Assembly (NCBI RefSeq): GCF_002294985.1
Contig: NZ_NSGE01000002.1
Span: 62,001 to 126,000 of the forward strand
Origin: Mesorhizobium sp. WSM3862
Lineage (GTDB): Bacteria; Pseudomonadota; Alphaproteobacteria; Rhizobiales; Rhizobiaceae
DNA: 64,000 nt
Direction of reading: 5' to 3'
Below the pieces are notes generated by a model. The model was not told where the DNA came from, ran no database searches, and saw only the letters and a program-made list of their open reading frames with translations. Of this stretch, positions 28,107 to 37,319 are shown in pieces. Positions within the stretch are counted from its first letter, which is position 1, and each line of letters starts with the position of its first letter. The position numbers were made by a program, and so were the translations under genes.

Positions 28107-29268
28107 TCCGCATCTGAAGCGGCTGCGGGACGAGGGGTTTGAGCTCGAGATGCGCGAGCTCGTCCTTCTCGTTCACAGCGTCCCCTACGTGAAGCGCGAC
28201 ATGTCGCTTGGCCGCGGCACGCTTGTCTGCACGCTCTCGCTGGATACCCAAGGCCTGACCTCGACTCCACAGACAGACCACACCATGTGGTTCACCGGAG
28301 AGACGCCCTGCCATCGCGATGGCACGCCGATGACCAATATCATCCACAACAGCAACGAGGCGACTGTCGGATCCGACATCAAGGTCCACCACTATCTCTC
28401 ATCGAAGCCAGAAGGTACTGGCCAGTATGCCAGCATTTACGACAAGGTTGTCACCTACGAATCTCACCTCGGCGCCGCTGCGCGGTCGCACGACAAGACC
28501 GCGAACGCGCGCACAGGCGTCACGTTAGCCAGTGCGGAGGACGATAGCCCGTTCGCAATCCCCGATTCTGCGTCAGCCCGCTACGGAATCGTCGTCGCCA
28601 ATCGCAAGCTCAGAGGCCGCATCGCGATCATCGGCCTCGGCGGCACAGGTGCCTATCTGCTCGATCTCGCCGCCAAGACCCGCGTTGCCGAAATCCACAT
28701 CTACGATGACGACCAACTTCTCAACCACAATCTTTTCCGCTCGCCTGGTGCTCCCGAACTGGCGCTGGCGAAGAATTTTCCTCGCAAGGTAGATTATTAC
28801 GCAACGCTTTACGCGCGCATGCACAAGGGCGTGAAGCCGCACGCCACCAGGGTCAAGGCTGACAACATTGACGAATTTGCAGGTTATGACTTCGTCTTCG
28901 TCTGTGTTGACAAGGGATCGTCGCGGCGCGTGATTGCCGAAGGGCTGGTTCGCCTGGGCATCCCATTCGTCGACACTGGCATTGGTCTTGGGCTCGACGA
29001 CAACACGCTAGACGGTTGCGCACGGGCGACTTTCATTGCCCCCGGCACGCCGTGGGCGGCGGTGGCGACCCATCTGTCGTTCGGTGACGACGATGAAGAG
29101 GCCAATGTGTACGGAACCGAGATCCAAACCGCCGAGCTCAATTCGTTGAACGCGATCATGGCGATCATGCGCTGGAAGCGCTGGCTGACCTTCTATCGTG
29201 ATGAGCGCAAAGAAAGGAACGCGACATACATGATCGAGGGCAACAACATCACGAACCGGGAGGCATGA
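28081..29268 (+). CDS. ThiF/E1-like adenylyltransferase with N-terminal DUF6791-type domain
   Basis: 395 residues. The C-terminal two thirds is a ThiF/MoeB/E1 Rossmann domain: IAIIGLGGTGAYLLDLAAKT at 181-200, the acidic loop HIYDDDQLLNHNLFRSPG, a VCVDKGSSRR strand-loop, and a candidate catalytic cysteine in DGCARATF near 317. E1 enzymes adenylate the C-terminus of a ubiquitin-like protein. The N-terminal 150 residues (MWFTGETPCHRDGTP, HHYLSSKPEG, YASIYDKVVTYE) match the domain often fused to such ThiF proteins and may play an E2-like or recruiting role. Overlaps with both neighbours show one operon. Confidence 0.8.
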   Translation: MSADLISRDPHLKRLRDEGFELEMRELVLLVHSVPYVKRDMSLGRGTLVCTLSLDTQGLTSTPQTDHTMWFTGETPCHRDGTPMTNIIHNSNEATVGSDIKVHHYLSSKPEGTGQYASIYDKVVTYESHLGAAARSHDKTANARTGVTLASAEDDSPFAIPDSASARYGIVVANRKLRGRIAIIGLGGTGAYLLDLAAKTRVAEIHIYDDDQLLNHNLFRSPGAPELALAKNFPRKVDYYATLYARMHKGVKPHATRVKADNIDEFAGYDFVFVCVDKGSSRRVIAEGLVRLGIPFVDTGIGLGLDDNTLDGCARATFIAPGTPWAAVATHLSFGDDDEEANVYGTEIQTAELNSLNAIMAIMRWKRWLTFYRDERKERNATYMIEGNNITNREA

Positions 29269-29669
29269 TGGCTCGGGTGGATTGTCTTACAACGGTCTTT
29301 GTCGAAGATATTCCCGAACAGCTGGAAGACGGGGTTCTTTACGTGTCGCGCCAATGCCACGTTGCCCTCCACAATTGCGCCTGTGGCTGTGGCGAGGAGG
29401 TTTCGACACCGCTCGTTCCAACCGAATATGACCTTGTCATGGAGGACGAGGGCGCCTCGATCTGGCCGTCGATCGGCAACCACGACTTCCCTTGTGGCTC
29501 GCACTACATCATCAAACGTGGCCGAATCCATTGGGCCGGCAAGATGGCTCGCCAGCAGATCGAAGCCGGCCGCGCCTATGACCGCCTTCTCAAACGCGGC
29601 GCCCAGCCAAAGGGGCTCAGGGCCATCCTCGCATGGTTCAAGCGACTGTGGATCAAGTTGATCGGCTAA
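29265..29669 (+). CDS. DUF6527 family protein with Cys-rich motif, 134 aa
   Basis: A small protein with a cysteine cluster C31-x6-C38-A-C40-G-C42-G (CHVALHNCACGCGEEVSTPL), followed by SIWPSIGNHDFPCGSHYII. This is the DUF6527 pattern seen next to multi-ubiquitin and ThiF genes; the cysteines could bind zinc or act as a conjugation centre. The C-terminal helix is basic and hydrophobic (LAWFKRLWIKLIG). It overlaps the E1 gene by ATGA and ends the operon. No JAB-type deubiquitinase gene follows, so this three-gene set may be the whole system. Confidence 0.75.
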   Translation: MMARVDCLTTVFVEDIPEQLEDGVLYVSRQCHVALHNCACGCGEEVSTPLVPTEYDLVMEDEGASIWPSIGNHDFPCGSHYIIKRGRIHWAGKMARQQIEAGRAYDRLLKRGAQPKGLRAILAWFKRLWIKLIG

Positions 29670-29674
29670 TCAGC

Positions 29675-29835
29675 GTGCGGCCGACGGCATAGCGTTTGCA
29701 GCCACAGATCAGGTTGGCGACGCCTTCGGAAAGCCGGCCTCCCCGCGAGCGCAACTATTGCGCCTGCAACAAGCGGCTGTTCGGCAGGTTTGAGGGTGAC
29801 GCCGCGGCGTCGAGAGGAGATGGCCCGCGCCGTTG
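29675..29835 (-). pseudogene. Aldehyde dehydrogenase (gabD-like) fragment
   Basis: The minus strand translates to LKPAEQPLVAGAIVALAG and then pieces of EGVANLICG across a frameshift, matching the region of gabD at about 20580-20700. It is too short and broken to be functional. It begins six bases after the DUF6527 gene, so it marks the right edge of the inserted defence-like cassette. Confidence 0.65.
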
Positions 29836-30004
29836 TTGAACGCAGCTTTCCACGCAGCCGAGTTTCCAGCCTGGCCTCACCGATACAATTCATCGACCGC
29901 ATGGCAGCCTCAAGTCACAACCTGTTGAAGCTCCACATCGAGCCGACCTTAATCCATTAGCTAAAATCGCAGGGTTCTACTGCGCTGATCAAGAAGGCTT
30001 CCCT

Positions 30005-30051
30005 ATCCGTGCCATGGATGCATCCCATCCAAACAACCAAGTTTACCGATA
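30005..30051 (+). promoter_or_regulatory. nod box upstream of noeK
   Basis: Blocks ATCC-N5-CATGGATG, CATCCAAACAA and GTTTACCGAT follow the spacing of the 47-bp NodD-binding nod box. TGCATAG downstream (about 30062) is shared with several other nod boxes here. It drives noeK after a leader of about 310 bases. Confidence 0.85.
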
Positions 30052-30154
30052 CGTCATGATGCTGCATAGCAAAGTACCGGCGGGCACCGATCGATCATTC
30101 CACTGCCTTGATCATTAGATGAGCGCGCCAAGAGATTCCAATAGAAGGAGAGCT

Positions 30155-30187
30155 ATGGATGCCCCTGACTGCCAGTGGAGGCCCTAA
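30155..30187 (+). pseudogene. nodA start-codon relic in the noeK leader
   Basis: ATG at 30155 with AAGGAG in front opens an 11-codon frame (MDAPDCQWRP) that resembles the start of intact nodA (MRSDVQWRL), then stops. Its place downstream of a nod box matches the nodA position in the other modules. Confidence 0.45.
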
Positions 30188-30360
30188 CTTCCGTTCTGAG
30201 CTCCTGTTTGGGTCGTTCTGCAAATTTGATCGGCCGTTACCGTGTTGAAGAGAGCGCACATCTGAATAGCAGGTGGCTGAGAACGATGGCGCTTTCAATA
30301 GAAGCACTAGCCCACTGCAATATTATCCCACCTTACCTGTCCCCCCAGCAAAGCGAAGTC

Positions 30361-31791
30361 ATGAAATTCGGGTCAAGCGGCGTTCGAGGTTTGGATTCAG
30401 AATTACTCGGCAAGGCCAGCGGGCTTTATACCGAAGCTTTCGCCTGGCGTTTGAGTTCGAGCCAGGTTCAGCCGAATAGTTCGGTCTTCGTAGGCCGCGA
30501 CCTGCGTGAAAGCAGTCAAGCGATAGTCAACAATTGCATGGCGGCGTTGGCCGCAAATGGTTTCCAGCCGATCGATTGCGGCGCCATACCGACGCCTGCC
30601 CTGGCACTATATGCACGCAGACACGGCGCGGCGGCTCTTATGGTCACCGGGTCGCACATTCCAGCCGATCGCAACGGCATTAAATTCTACGGCCCGAATG
30701 GTGAGATCAGCAAGGCGGATGAGGCCGCGATTACGCGCTTTGTCGCCGAAAGATCAAATGCATATTGCTTGCCACCCGCTCCTCTGGGAACGACGTGGCC
30801 TATCCGCCATGAAGAGGCGATGGCCTCTTATCGAGAGCGCGCCAATGACATGCTGGAGCCGGGCTCCCTTTCCGGCCTGAGACTTGGAGTCTACCGGCAC
30901 AGTTCGGTAGCAGCAATACTTTTGGTGGAAGTTCTTCAATCGCTCGGCGCCGGCGTGGTCGCCGTCGGGAAAACCGAAACTTTCGTGCCTGTCGATACCG
31001 AAGCCGTGGATGCAGCCACGATTGCAAAATTGAAAGAATGGGTCCGCGAATTCAATCTCGATGCCATCGTGTCGACGGATGCGGACGCTGATCGGCCACT
31101 CATTGCCGATGAAAATGGCGATCTGTTTCGCGGCGATCTGGTTGGGCTCGCCACGGCTCTCTTCCTGAAGGCGGATACCGTCGTGACGCCTGTGACCTCC
31201 AATTCGGGCATTTCGAAAGCTTTCGGCTTCGACGTCCTGAGGACAAAGGTCGGGTCACCATTTGTCATCGAAGCCATGGAGGCGTCACATCGTGCTGGCA
31301 GCATCGTTGTCGGCTTTGAGGCCAATGGTGGCGTTCTCCTGGGGTCGGATTACACGGCGAACGGGAAGACTTTGACCGCACTGCCGACGCGGGACTCGCT
31401 TCTCCCAATCCTGGCTGTTCTCGGTACCATGGCATCGACAAAGAAGAACCTGTCGCAACTGCGCGAGCTCTGGAAGCTTCCGGTATGCGCGAGCGACCGG
31501 CTGCAGGATTTCTCCGCCGAAAGTTCAAGCAGATTGATGGATCGCCTCGCAAACCTCGACGCGCTGCAGCAATTTCTCGCCCCGTTCGGGACCGTAGCCG
31601 AAGTCGACAAAACCGACGGCTTCAGGGTGCGTATGCGCACAGGCGAGATCATACACCTGCGGCCCTCCGGCAATGCACCGGAACTGCGCTGCTATTCGGA
31701 AGCTTCGAGCGAGAGCAGAGCCACGACGATCGTCGCCTCGGTGCTGAAAAGAGCACAGGCATTCGCGTCGCAGACGGTAGAGGGCATTTGA
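30361..31791 (+). CDS. noeK: Phosphomannomutase for Nod factor sugar synthesis
   Basis: A 476-residue alpha-D-phosphohexomutase. It has the phosphoserine loop TGSHIPADRNGIKFY (Ser near residue 98), the metal-binding STDADADRP near 240, the sugar-binding GFEANGGVLLG, and the phosphate loop RPSGNAPELRCY near the C-terminus. It interconverts mannose-6-phosphate and mannose-1-phosphate. The length matches NoeK of broad-host-range rhizobia. A nod box 310 bases upstream and the overlap with noeJ (TGATG) support the role in GDP-mannose/GDP-fucose supply. No nodZ, noeL or nolK is in the window. An in-frame open stretch upstream to 30175 is not needed; the start MKFGSSGVRG fits the family. Confidence 0.88.
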   Translation: MKFGSSGVRGLDSELLGKASGLYTEAFAWRLSSSQVQPNSSVFVGRDLRESSQAIVNNCMAALAANGFQPIDCGAIPTPALALYARRHGAAALMVTGSHIPADRNGIKFYGPNGEISKADEAAITRFVAERSNAYCLPPAPLGTTWPIRHEEAMASYRERANDMLEPGSLSGLRLGVYRHSSVAAILLVEVLQSLGAGVVAVGKTETFVPVDTEAVDAATIAKLKEWVREFNLDAIVSTDADADRPLIADENGDLFRGDLVGLATALFLKADTVVTPVTSNSGISKAFGFDVLRTKVGSPFVIEAMEASHRAGSIVVGFEANGGVLLGSDYTANGKTLTALPTRDSLLPILAVLGTMASTKKNLSQLRELWKLPVCASDRLQDFSAESSSRLMDRLANLDALQQFLAPFGTVAEVDKTDGFRVRMRTGEIIHLRPSGNAPELRCYSEASSESRATTIVASVLKRAQAFASQTVEGI

Positions 31792-33200
31792 TGAAAGTGG
31801 TTCCTGTCATCATCAGCGGCGGAGCCGGCTCGCGGCTGTGGCCCGCCTCCAGGCAGTCGCACCCCAAGCCTTTCCTCAAGATGGCGGACGGGCGTTCGCT
31901 CATTCAGCACAGCGTCTTGCGCGCGGCTTCGATTGTGGGGGCGGCCGAGCTCGTCACCGTGACCTCCAAGGACCATCTCTTCCTCACGAAAGACCATTTT
32001 GACGAGCTGGATTCCGCCTGCTCCCGCGCACCTTCCTGCTCGAGCCGGAGGGCCGGGACACGGCCGCCGCTATCGCCGCGGCGACCATCCACGCCAAGGC
32101 GACACAGGGGCCGGATGCAATCCTGTGCATTTTTCCCGCGGACCAGATGATCGGCGACCTGGCGGCCTTTGCAAGCGCCATCAGTCGAGCGATCGAGCAT
32201 GCGGGGCAGGGGCGTATTGCAACCTTGGGCATTAATCCAGACAGGCCGGACACGGCATTCGGCTACATCGAGGCCGATGGCGAAAAAGTCGTCCGTTTCG
32301 TCGAGAAGCCGGACGTCGAGACCGCCAAATCCTATGTCGCCTCCAAACGTTTCTTCTGGAACGCCGGCATCTTCTGCTTCAAAGCGCAAGTAATGCTCGA
32401 TGAGATGGCCCTGCATTGCAAGGAGGTGGTCGATGCCGTTCTCGGCAGCTACGAGAACGCCGCAATCATTGACGGCGAGCGCTTCGCCAGCATCGAGCTC
32501 TCGGCCAAGCATCTCGCCGTGGCTCCGCGCATCTCGCTCGACCGGGCGGTGATGGAAAAGGCGCACAATCTCGCCGTTGTCCCTTGCGAGATGGGGTGGA
32601 ACGACATCGGTTCCTGGAACGCAATGGCCGAACTGATCCCTCCCGACGAGAGCGGCAACAGGATCCGCGGCGATGTCCATGTAGTGGACACGGTAGACAC
32701 CTACATAAGCTCGGACAAACGAGTCATAGGGACGGTGGGCGTCAGCGACCTGGTGATTGTCGATTCCCACGATGCGCTGCTCGTTGCATCCCGCGATCGC
32801 GTCCAGGACGTCAAGAAACTGTTCGAGGGGCTCAAGGCTGCGGGACACGAAGCGCACTTGCTTCATGGTACCGTGCACCGGCCCTGGGGCACATACACGG
32901 TTCTGGAGGAAAGCGAGCGCTTCAAGATCAAGCGCAGGTTAACCCGGGCGGGCGCTTGAGCCTGCAGATGCACCATCACCGCTCCGAGCACTGGTCGTGG
33001 TCAGCGGCACTGCGAAAATAGTCAACGGCGACCAGGAGCTACTCCTGACCACCAATCAATCCACCCATATCCCGTGCGGCCACAAACACCGGCTCGAGAA
33101 CCCCGGCAATATCGTCCTGGTTATGATTGAGGTCCAAAGCGGCGAATATCTGGGCGAAGATGACATTGTGCGGTTTGAGGACGTATACGGTCGCACCTGA
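31791..33200 (+). pseudogene. noeJ: Mannose-1-phosphate guanylyltransferase, three single-base frameshifts
   Basis: All parts of a ManC/NoeJ enzyme (about 470 residues) are present in order but in three frames. The N-terminal nucleotidyl-transfer loop is VVPVIISGGAGSRLWPASRQ, then LLEPEGRDTAAAIAAATI, VRFVEKPD, and the C-terminal cupin ([19 protein letters not shown], then [11 protein letters not shown]). Frame changes lie near 32010-32030, 32936 (KR then QVNPGG) and 32994 (HW then VVVSG). Each is explained by loss of one base, and there are no stop or missense-type decay signs. It would make GDP-mannose. It is either a recently dead gene or a working gene with sequencing errors. Confidence 0.85.
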
Positions 33201-33968
33201 CCAACGTCTACAGGTCGTGATCAGAAGGGAACTTCGTTGAGGTTTCCCTTTCCTCGTTAAGCTAATGGCGTGCCGAGCTTAAGCGAGAAGATTGCGTTGA
33301 TTACTGGCATCAACGGTGAAGATGCTCCCATTTGGCCGAAATGTTGGTCAAAAGAGCTTTTCGGTCCATTACATAAGCCGTCGCACGTCCCCCTTCAATA
33401 AGGACAATTCGGAACTCAGCTCCTTCGTCGCATCGCGCCTCTATGCCCTTCATGCGTGTGCCTCGCGAAGATAGCTGAGCGTCCAATCGACCAGACACTG
33501 CATTGGAGCCGGTCGTGGGCGCAGCCGGTCGATGCGAGTATATCTGCGAAATCACCGGATCGGCGGTTTTGGGTTCCCAAATTTACGGCGAGGACAAAAA
33601 ACGTCACCGCACAGATTGGCGTTCAAAGCGATGCTACCGCGATCATCAATGGCGAGTTGGTGCACTCGGCGGGCGCCACCCCAGCTTCCCCAGAAACAGA
33701 GTTGCCATTCAGGGGGTCGTTAAGGTCGCGATCTCAACATACGGCTGTTCTCGATCGAAGGGCTCGGCCGGTCTGCTCAATACAAGTGAGGACGAACTTC
33801 GGACATTGATCCGAACAGCATTTGCCACGCGCAAGGGCTATTGTGCATTGCACAAAAACCGACCCGCGGCTAAACGTCCTCCCGCTGCGGGAATCGGGCT
33901 TGGATCCCAGCGGCGAGGCAGCGAGAACCGATGCTTCGTCGATATCGCATTCATAGCTGAGGACCTTC
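33201..33968. other. 0.8-kb interval without a recognised gene
   Basis: A minus-strand frame ending at 33310 has a plausible short protein from ATG 33453 (RIVLIEGGRATAYVMDRKAL) of 47 residues, and a plus frame near 33590-33710 reads NVTAQIGVQSDATAIINGEL. I recognise neither. The stretch separates noeJ from the dioxygenase gene. Confidence 0.35.
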
Positions 33969-34943
33969 ATGACCCTTTCGAGCCCTGACAAATCCGGCGC
34001 CGCCAGTCTCGAGGCTATCGCCCGAAACGGCGGCGTGCTGCGCCGCATCGCCGTGCGCATTCCCACCTATCTGTCGGACATTCGCGAGAACCCGGCATGG
34101 CTGCCGATGTTCGTGCTGGCCCGCACCATGCCGGCCCGCAGGATGCACTGGCGTGGGGCAAAGCCGGTTCGCGTGTCGCAAAAGGCCCACGACACGATGC
34201 TTGCCGGCGTCAATCGCCAGGACGTTGTCGAGGCGCTGCGGTCGGACGGGCTGTTTTGCGGGCTCGTCCTTCCGACTTTCATCCATGACGAGATCGCCGC
34301 CTTCGCCCGGTGCACGCCTTGTTTCGGCAATTTCGATCGCCGTCTCGAATTCATGCCTGAGGACCATGCCGAGGCCGAGAAGCGTTTCGGCCGCTCCTTG
34401 CTCAGCGGCCACTATTTCGAGCGCATCCTCGACTGCAAGGCAGCGGTCGCCATCCAGAACGAGCCGCTGCTGCTCGACATCGCCGCGCATTATCTGGGCG
34501 CTCAGGCGAAACTGATCACCACACGCGTGTGGTGGAGCTTTCCCACCGGCCAGGCTTCCGACGCCGACAAGAACCGTGCCTCGCTGGGGAAGTATCATTT
34601 CGATCTCGATGACTGGCGGATGCTGAAATTCTTCTTCTATCTGACGCCTGTCGACGAGGGCACCGGCCCGCATGTCTATGTCCGGGGCAGCCACAAGCGG
34701 CGCATCCTCAAGCATCAACTTACACTGCTCGTCGGCCATCCGGCGCATGAGGTTCTCAACGTCTATGGCGATGACAGCCCCGTCACGCTGACCGGCGAAG
34801 CCGGCCTCGGCTTTGTCGAGGATCCGTTTGGCTTCCATATGGGCACCGTGCCTTCGCGCACGCCACGGCTGATGATGGAAGTCGGCTTCGGCGTGTCGCC
34901 GCCCTCGCGCCGGCGCTTCCATGGCGAGCCTGTTATTCGCTGA
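33969..34943 (+). CDS. Phytanoyl-CoA dioxygenase (PhyH)-like protein, 324 aa
   Basis: A double-stranded beta-helix Fe(II)/2-oxoglutarate dioxygenase candidate. The HxD pair is H210-x-D212 in KYHFDLDDWRMLKFFFYLTP, followed by VDEGTGPHVYVRGSHK, the PhyH-type core; the distal histidine is probably in DPFGFHMGTV near 290. The N-terminal 90 residues are mainly helical and basic. The substrate is unknown. Codon use is GC-rich, unlike the nod genes around it. The next genes are a 48-residue frame and a UbiH-type hydroxylase, but 271 bases separate them. Confidence 0.7.
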   Translation: MTLSSPDKSGAASLEAIARNGGVLRRIAVRIPTYLSDIRENPAWLPMFVLARTMPARRMHWRGAKPVRVSQKAHDTMLAGVNRQDVVEALRSDGLFCGLVLPTFIHDEIAAFARCTPCFGNFDRRLEFMPEDHAEAEKRFGRSLLSGHYFERILDCKAAVAIQNEPLLLDIAAHYLGAQAKLITTRVWWSFPTGQASDADKNRASLGKYHFDLDDWRMLKFFFYLTPVDEGTGPHVYVRGSHKRRILKHQLTLLVGHPAHEVLNVYGDDSPVTLTGEAGLGFVEDPFGFHMGTVPSRTPRLMMEVGFGVSPPSRRRFHGEPVIR

Positions 34944-35214
34944 TCTCGCAAAAGTCCTGAAAACAGCCTTCCCAGGTCACACGCCTGGTTCTCCCCTGGG
35001 CTAGCTGGTGCCATGGCGTCGTCATGGGGTCAGCTGGCACATCACTGGATCGAGGTCATCCGACGCCGGTTGGGCCTCGACTGACCCAGATCAAGGCCAT
35101 GTCCCTATCGGCGTGGTTTGATCGGCCAGTTCTTCAGGGAAAAAACGCATGTGCTGACCGGCAGCCTGGTCGTCGCTCCCATCATCTTGAAAATCCGGAC
35201 CATACGGCAGGCAA

Positions 35215-35361
35215 ATGACGCTTCACCAGCCAGGAACCGACGTGAGAAACGCGCTTGAGGCGACGCGGCGGGCCATGGATCGTAGCGCGCTCGACGCACG
35301 ACGTGCGGCTCGACGCCAGCAGCGTCTCACGAAGAGAGCCGACGCGCTGGCTGCCCGTTGA
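35215..35361 (+). CDS. Small basic ORF coupled to the flavin hydroxylase, 48 aa
   Basis: A 48-codon frame rich in Arg and Ala (ATRRAMDRSALDARRAARRQ) whose TGA overlaps the ATG of the next gene (TGATG at 35359-35363). That tight junction suggests translational coupling, so it may be a real small gene or a leader. I do not recognise it, and no strong ribosome-binding site is seen. Confidence 0.35.
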   Translation: MTLHQPGTDVRNALEATRRAMDRSALDARRAARRQQRLTKRADALAAR

Positions 35362-36542
35362 TGGCCGGCTGTGACGACAGCTTCGACATCATTGTCGTTG
35401 GCGCCGGGCCGGTCGGACTTTCCTTCGCCGCATCGCTTGCCCACAGCGAGCTCAAACTGGCGGTTGTCGAAGGGCAGTCCCTGGAAAGACTGGCAAGTCC
35501 GGCTTTCGACGGTCGCGAGATCGCGCTCACCCACGCCTCGATTGGCATCCTTCGCGAGCTCCGCGCCTGGGATGTTATCCGCGCTTCGGACAAGTCACCG
35601 CTTCAGGGCGCACGCGTCCTCAACGGATCGAGCCCTTTTGCGCTGTGTTTCGATTCCCCCGACGGATCCGCGGAACCACTGGGCGTTCTGGTCCCGAATT
35701 GCCGGATCCGCGATGCCCTTTTCAAGATCGTCCGCTTGCAGGGCCATGTCCGCCTGCTGTGCGGCCACTCGGTCGTGCGTGCAACAAACAGCCGCCAGGG
35801 AGCAGTTATAACGCTCTCCAATGGCAGGCAGCTGACCGCTCGGCTTCTCGTTGCCGCCGATTCGCGTTTGTCCGCCACCCGCAATCTCCTCGGCATCGGC
35901 GCCGATATCAATCGGCTTGGCAACTCAATGCTGATTTGCCGGGTGAGGCACGAGCGCCCCCACCATCAGATCGCGATTGAATGGTTCGATCATCATCAGA
36001 CGATAGCGATGTTGCCCCTCGCGAAAGGCGTGTCGTCGCTGCTTTTGACTTTGCCCTCAAACGAGGCCGAAGGACTGCTTGCCCTTGATGACGAGTTGTT
36101 CCTGATGGAGTTGACGAAGCGCTGTCGAGGGCGCCTCGGCAAGATGAGCCTGGCAAGCCAACGCCATATCTATCCGTTGGTCACGACCTGGGCGCACAGG
36201 TTCCGGGCGCCGAGCGCCGCATTGATCGGCGACGCTGCCATCGGCATGCACCCGGTAACCGCTCATGGCTTCAACATCGGCCTCGGCGGCCAGAAGCAGC
36301 TCGCCCGTGGTATTCAGACAGCATGGCGCGACCGTCGAGACATTGCCGATCCCGACATGCTCCACAGATATGAAAGCCGACTGCGCCTGTCGGCGGCGCC
36401 GCTCTACCATGCTACGAATATTCTTGTCGGACTCTACTCAAGCGAGCATCCGGCGGCACGGCTTGCAAGGCATGTGGGGCTGCGCCTCGGACAACATCTT
36501 CCCTTTGTCCGTCATGGCATTGCGGCCATGCTGAGGCGGTGA
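35361..36542 (+). CDS. UbiH/UbiM-type FAD-dependent monooxygenase
   Basis: A 393-residue flavoprotein of the ubiquinone-hydroxylase class. It has the N-terminal dinucleotide fold DIIVVGAGPVGLSFAAS (residues about 9-25), the mid-protein strand LLVAADSRLSATRNLLGI, and the second FAD motif ALIGDAAIGMHPVTAHGFNI around 295. These features and size fit UbiH/UbiF/COQ6 relatives, of which UbiM is the alphaproteobacterial broad-specificity form. It could help make quinone for bacteroid respiration, but a different aromatic substrate is possible. A fragment of its middle is duplicated in inverted orientation at 41331-41515. Confidence 0.8.
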   Translation: MAGCDDSFDIIVVGAGPVGLSFAASLAHSELKLAVVEGQSLERLASPAFDGREIALTHASIGILRELRAWDVIRASDKSPLQGARVLNGSSPFALCFDSPDGSAEPLGVLVPNCRIRDALFKIVRLQGHVRLLCGHSVVRATNSRQGAVITLSNGRQLTARLLVAADSRLSATRNLLGIGADINRLGNSMLICRVRHERPHHQIAIEWFDHHQTIAMLPLAKGVSSLLLTLPSNEAEGLLALDDELFLMELTKRCRGRLGKMSLASQRHIYPLVTTWAHRFRAPSAALIGDAAIGMHPVTAHGFNIGLGGQKQLARGIQTAWRDRRDIADPDMLHRYESRLRLSAAPLYHATNILVGLYSSEHPAARLARHVGLRLGQHLPFVRHGIAAMLRR

Positions 36543-36861
36543 ACCCCAGTCACAGTGGCATTGTCCGCGCGCCGGCCTAGCAGGCTGGCGAGTGTGGTTC
36601 GATGTGAGCGGTTGCGGCTGCGCGGAATCGTCGATCCCCGTGAAGAGCATGACGCCTTCTTCCGCCGTCCCTCTACGGAGCGATCGGTCAGGATTGCTCT
36701 GTCTTGGAACGAGAGAGGACCGCCGCGATTTTCCACCCGCCGCGCCGTGGCTGCACGCTTGTCGTTCCATGGTCAGCCGCATCCGGCGCAGCCGGCACAC
36801 GAGGTGAGCGACCGAACGAATCCTCAAGAGCGACGATCCGAAGGAGCCCAATTGCTCGACA

Positions 36862-37014
36862 ATGGGTTCGCGGCTGACGGAACGCGACGGGCTGATCGAC
36901 GCGATGGAAGAGGCCAACAGGGTCCAGGCTAGGGCGGCTCATATCCTCGGCCTCACGCCGCGGCAAGTCGGCTATGCTCTGGGCCGGTACGGAATTGAGG
37001 TGAAGAAATTCTAA
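36862..37014 (+). pseudogene. nifA 3' fragment (DNA-binding domain)
   Basis: The plus strand gives LTERDGLIDAMEEANRVQAR, then AAHILGLTPRQVGYALGRYG and IEVKKF followed by TAA. This is the C-terminal Fis-type helix-turn-helix of NifA. No central AAA+ domain is present upstream; 36543-36861 is non-coding relic sequence. So only the last 45 or so codons remain. Confidence 0.8.
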
Positions 37015-37047
37015 ACGCCTGAATGATGTCAGGTCGCGAAGTCGCCC

Positions 37048-37190
37048 CCGGCCATTGTTGAGCCCGCTGCGCCGCCTGAGCGAGGACATGACGGTCCGCA
37101 ACAACGATCGTACATCCTCACGGTAGCGGAGGTGTTTCGGCCGTTTCTCCGGACCGACGATGCGCGCCGTCCTGTACGTCTCCTTCGCGA
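37048..37190 (+). pseudogene. Tyrosine-recombinase N-terminal relic
   Basis: The sequence reads LSPLRRLSEDMTVRN and then, after a shift, QQRSYILTVAEVFRPF. This resembles the SAM-like N-terminal domain of XerC/D-type integrases common in rhizobial islands (SPLR...DM.VRN...TQRSY). It is short and broken, so the call is tentative. Confidence 0.35.
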
Positions 37191-37319
37191 TGTAAGTGGT
37201 CACGCCGCAAGCTTAGACAGCTCAAGGTGGAGTTCGCATAGGAGGTGCGGTGTCGCCTTCACCCTCATCGCTGCCGTGCGACCCTCCATCATTCAGAATC
37301 GGCAACTGGGCCAGCGTGC

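Noticed and set aside
33951..34922. Long open frame antisense to the PhyH-like gene
   Set aside because: The sense frame has the dioxygenase motifs; the antisense frame is a GC-rich shadow without a domain.
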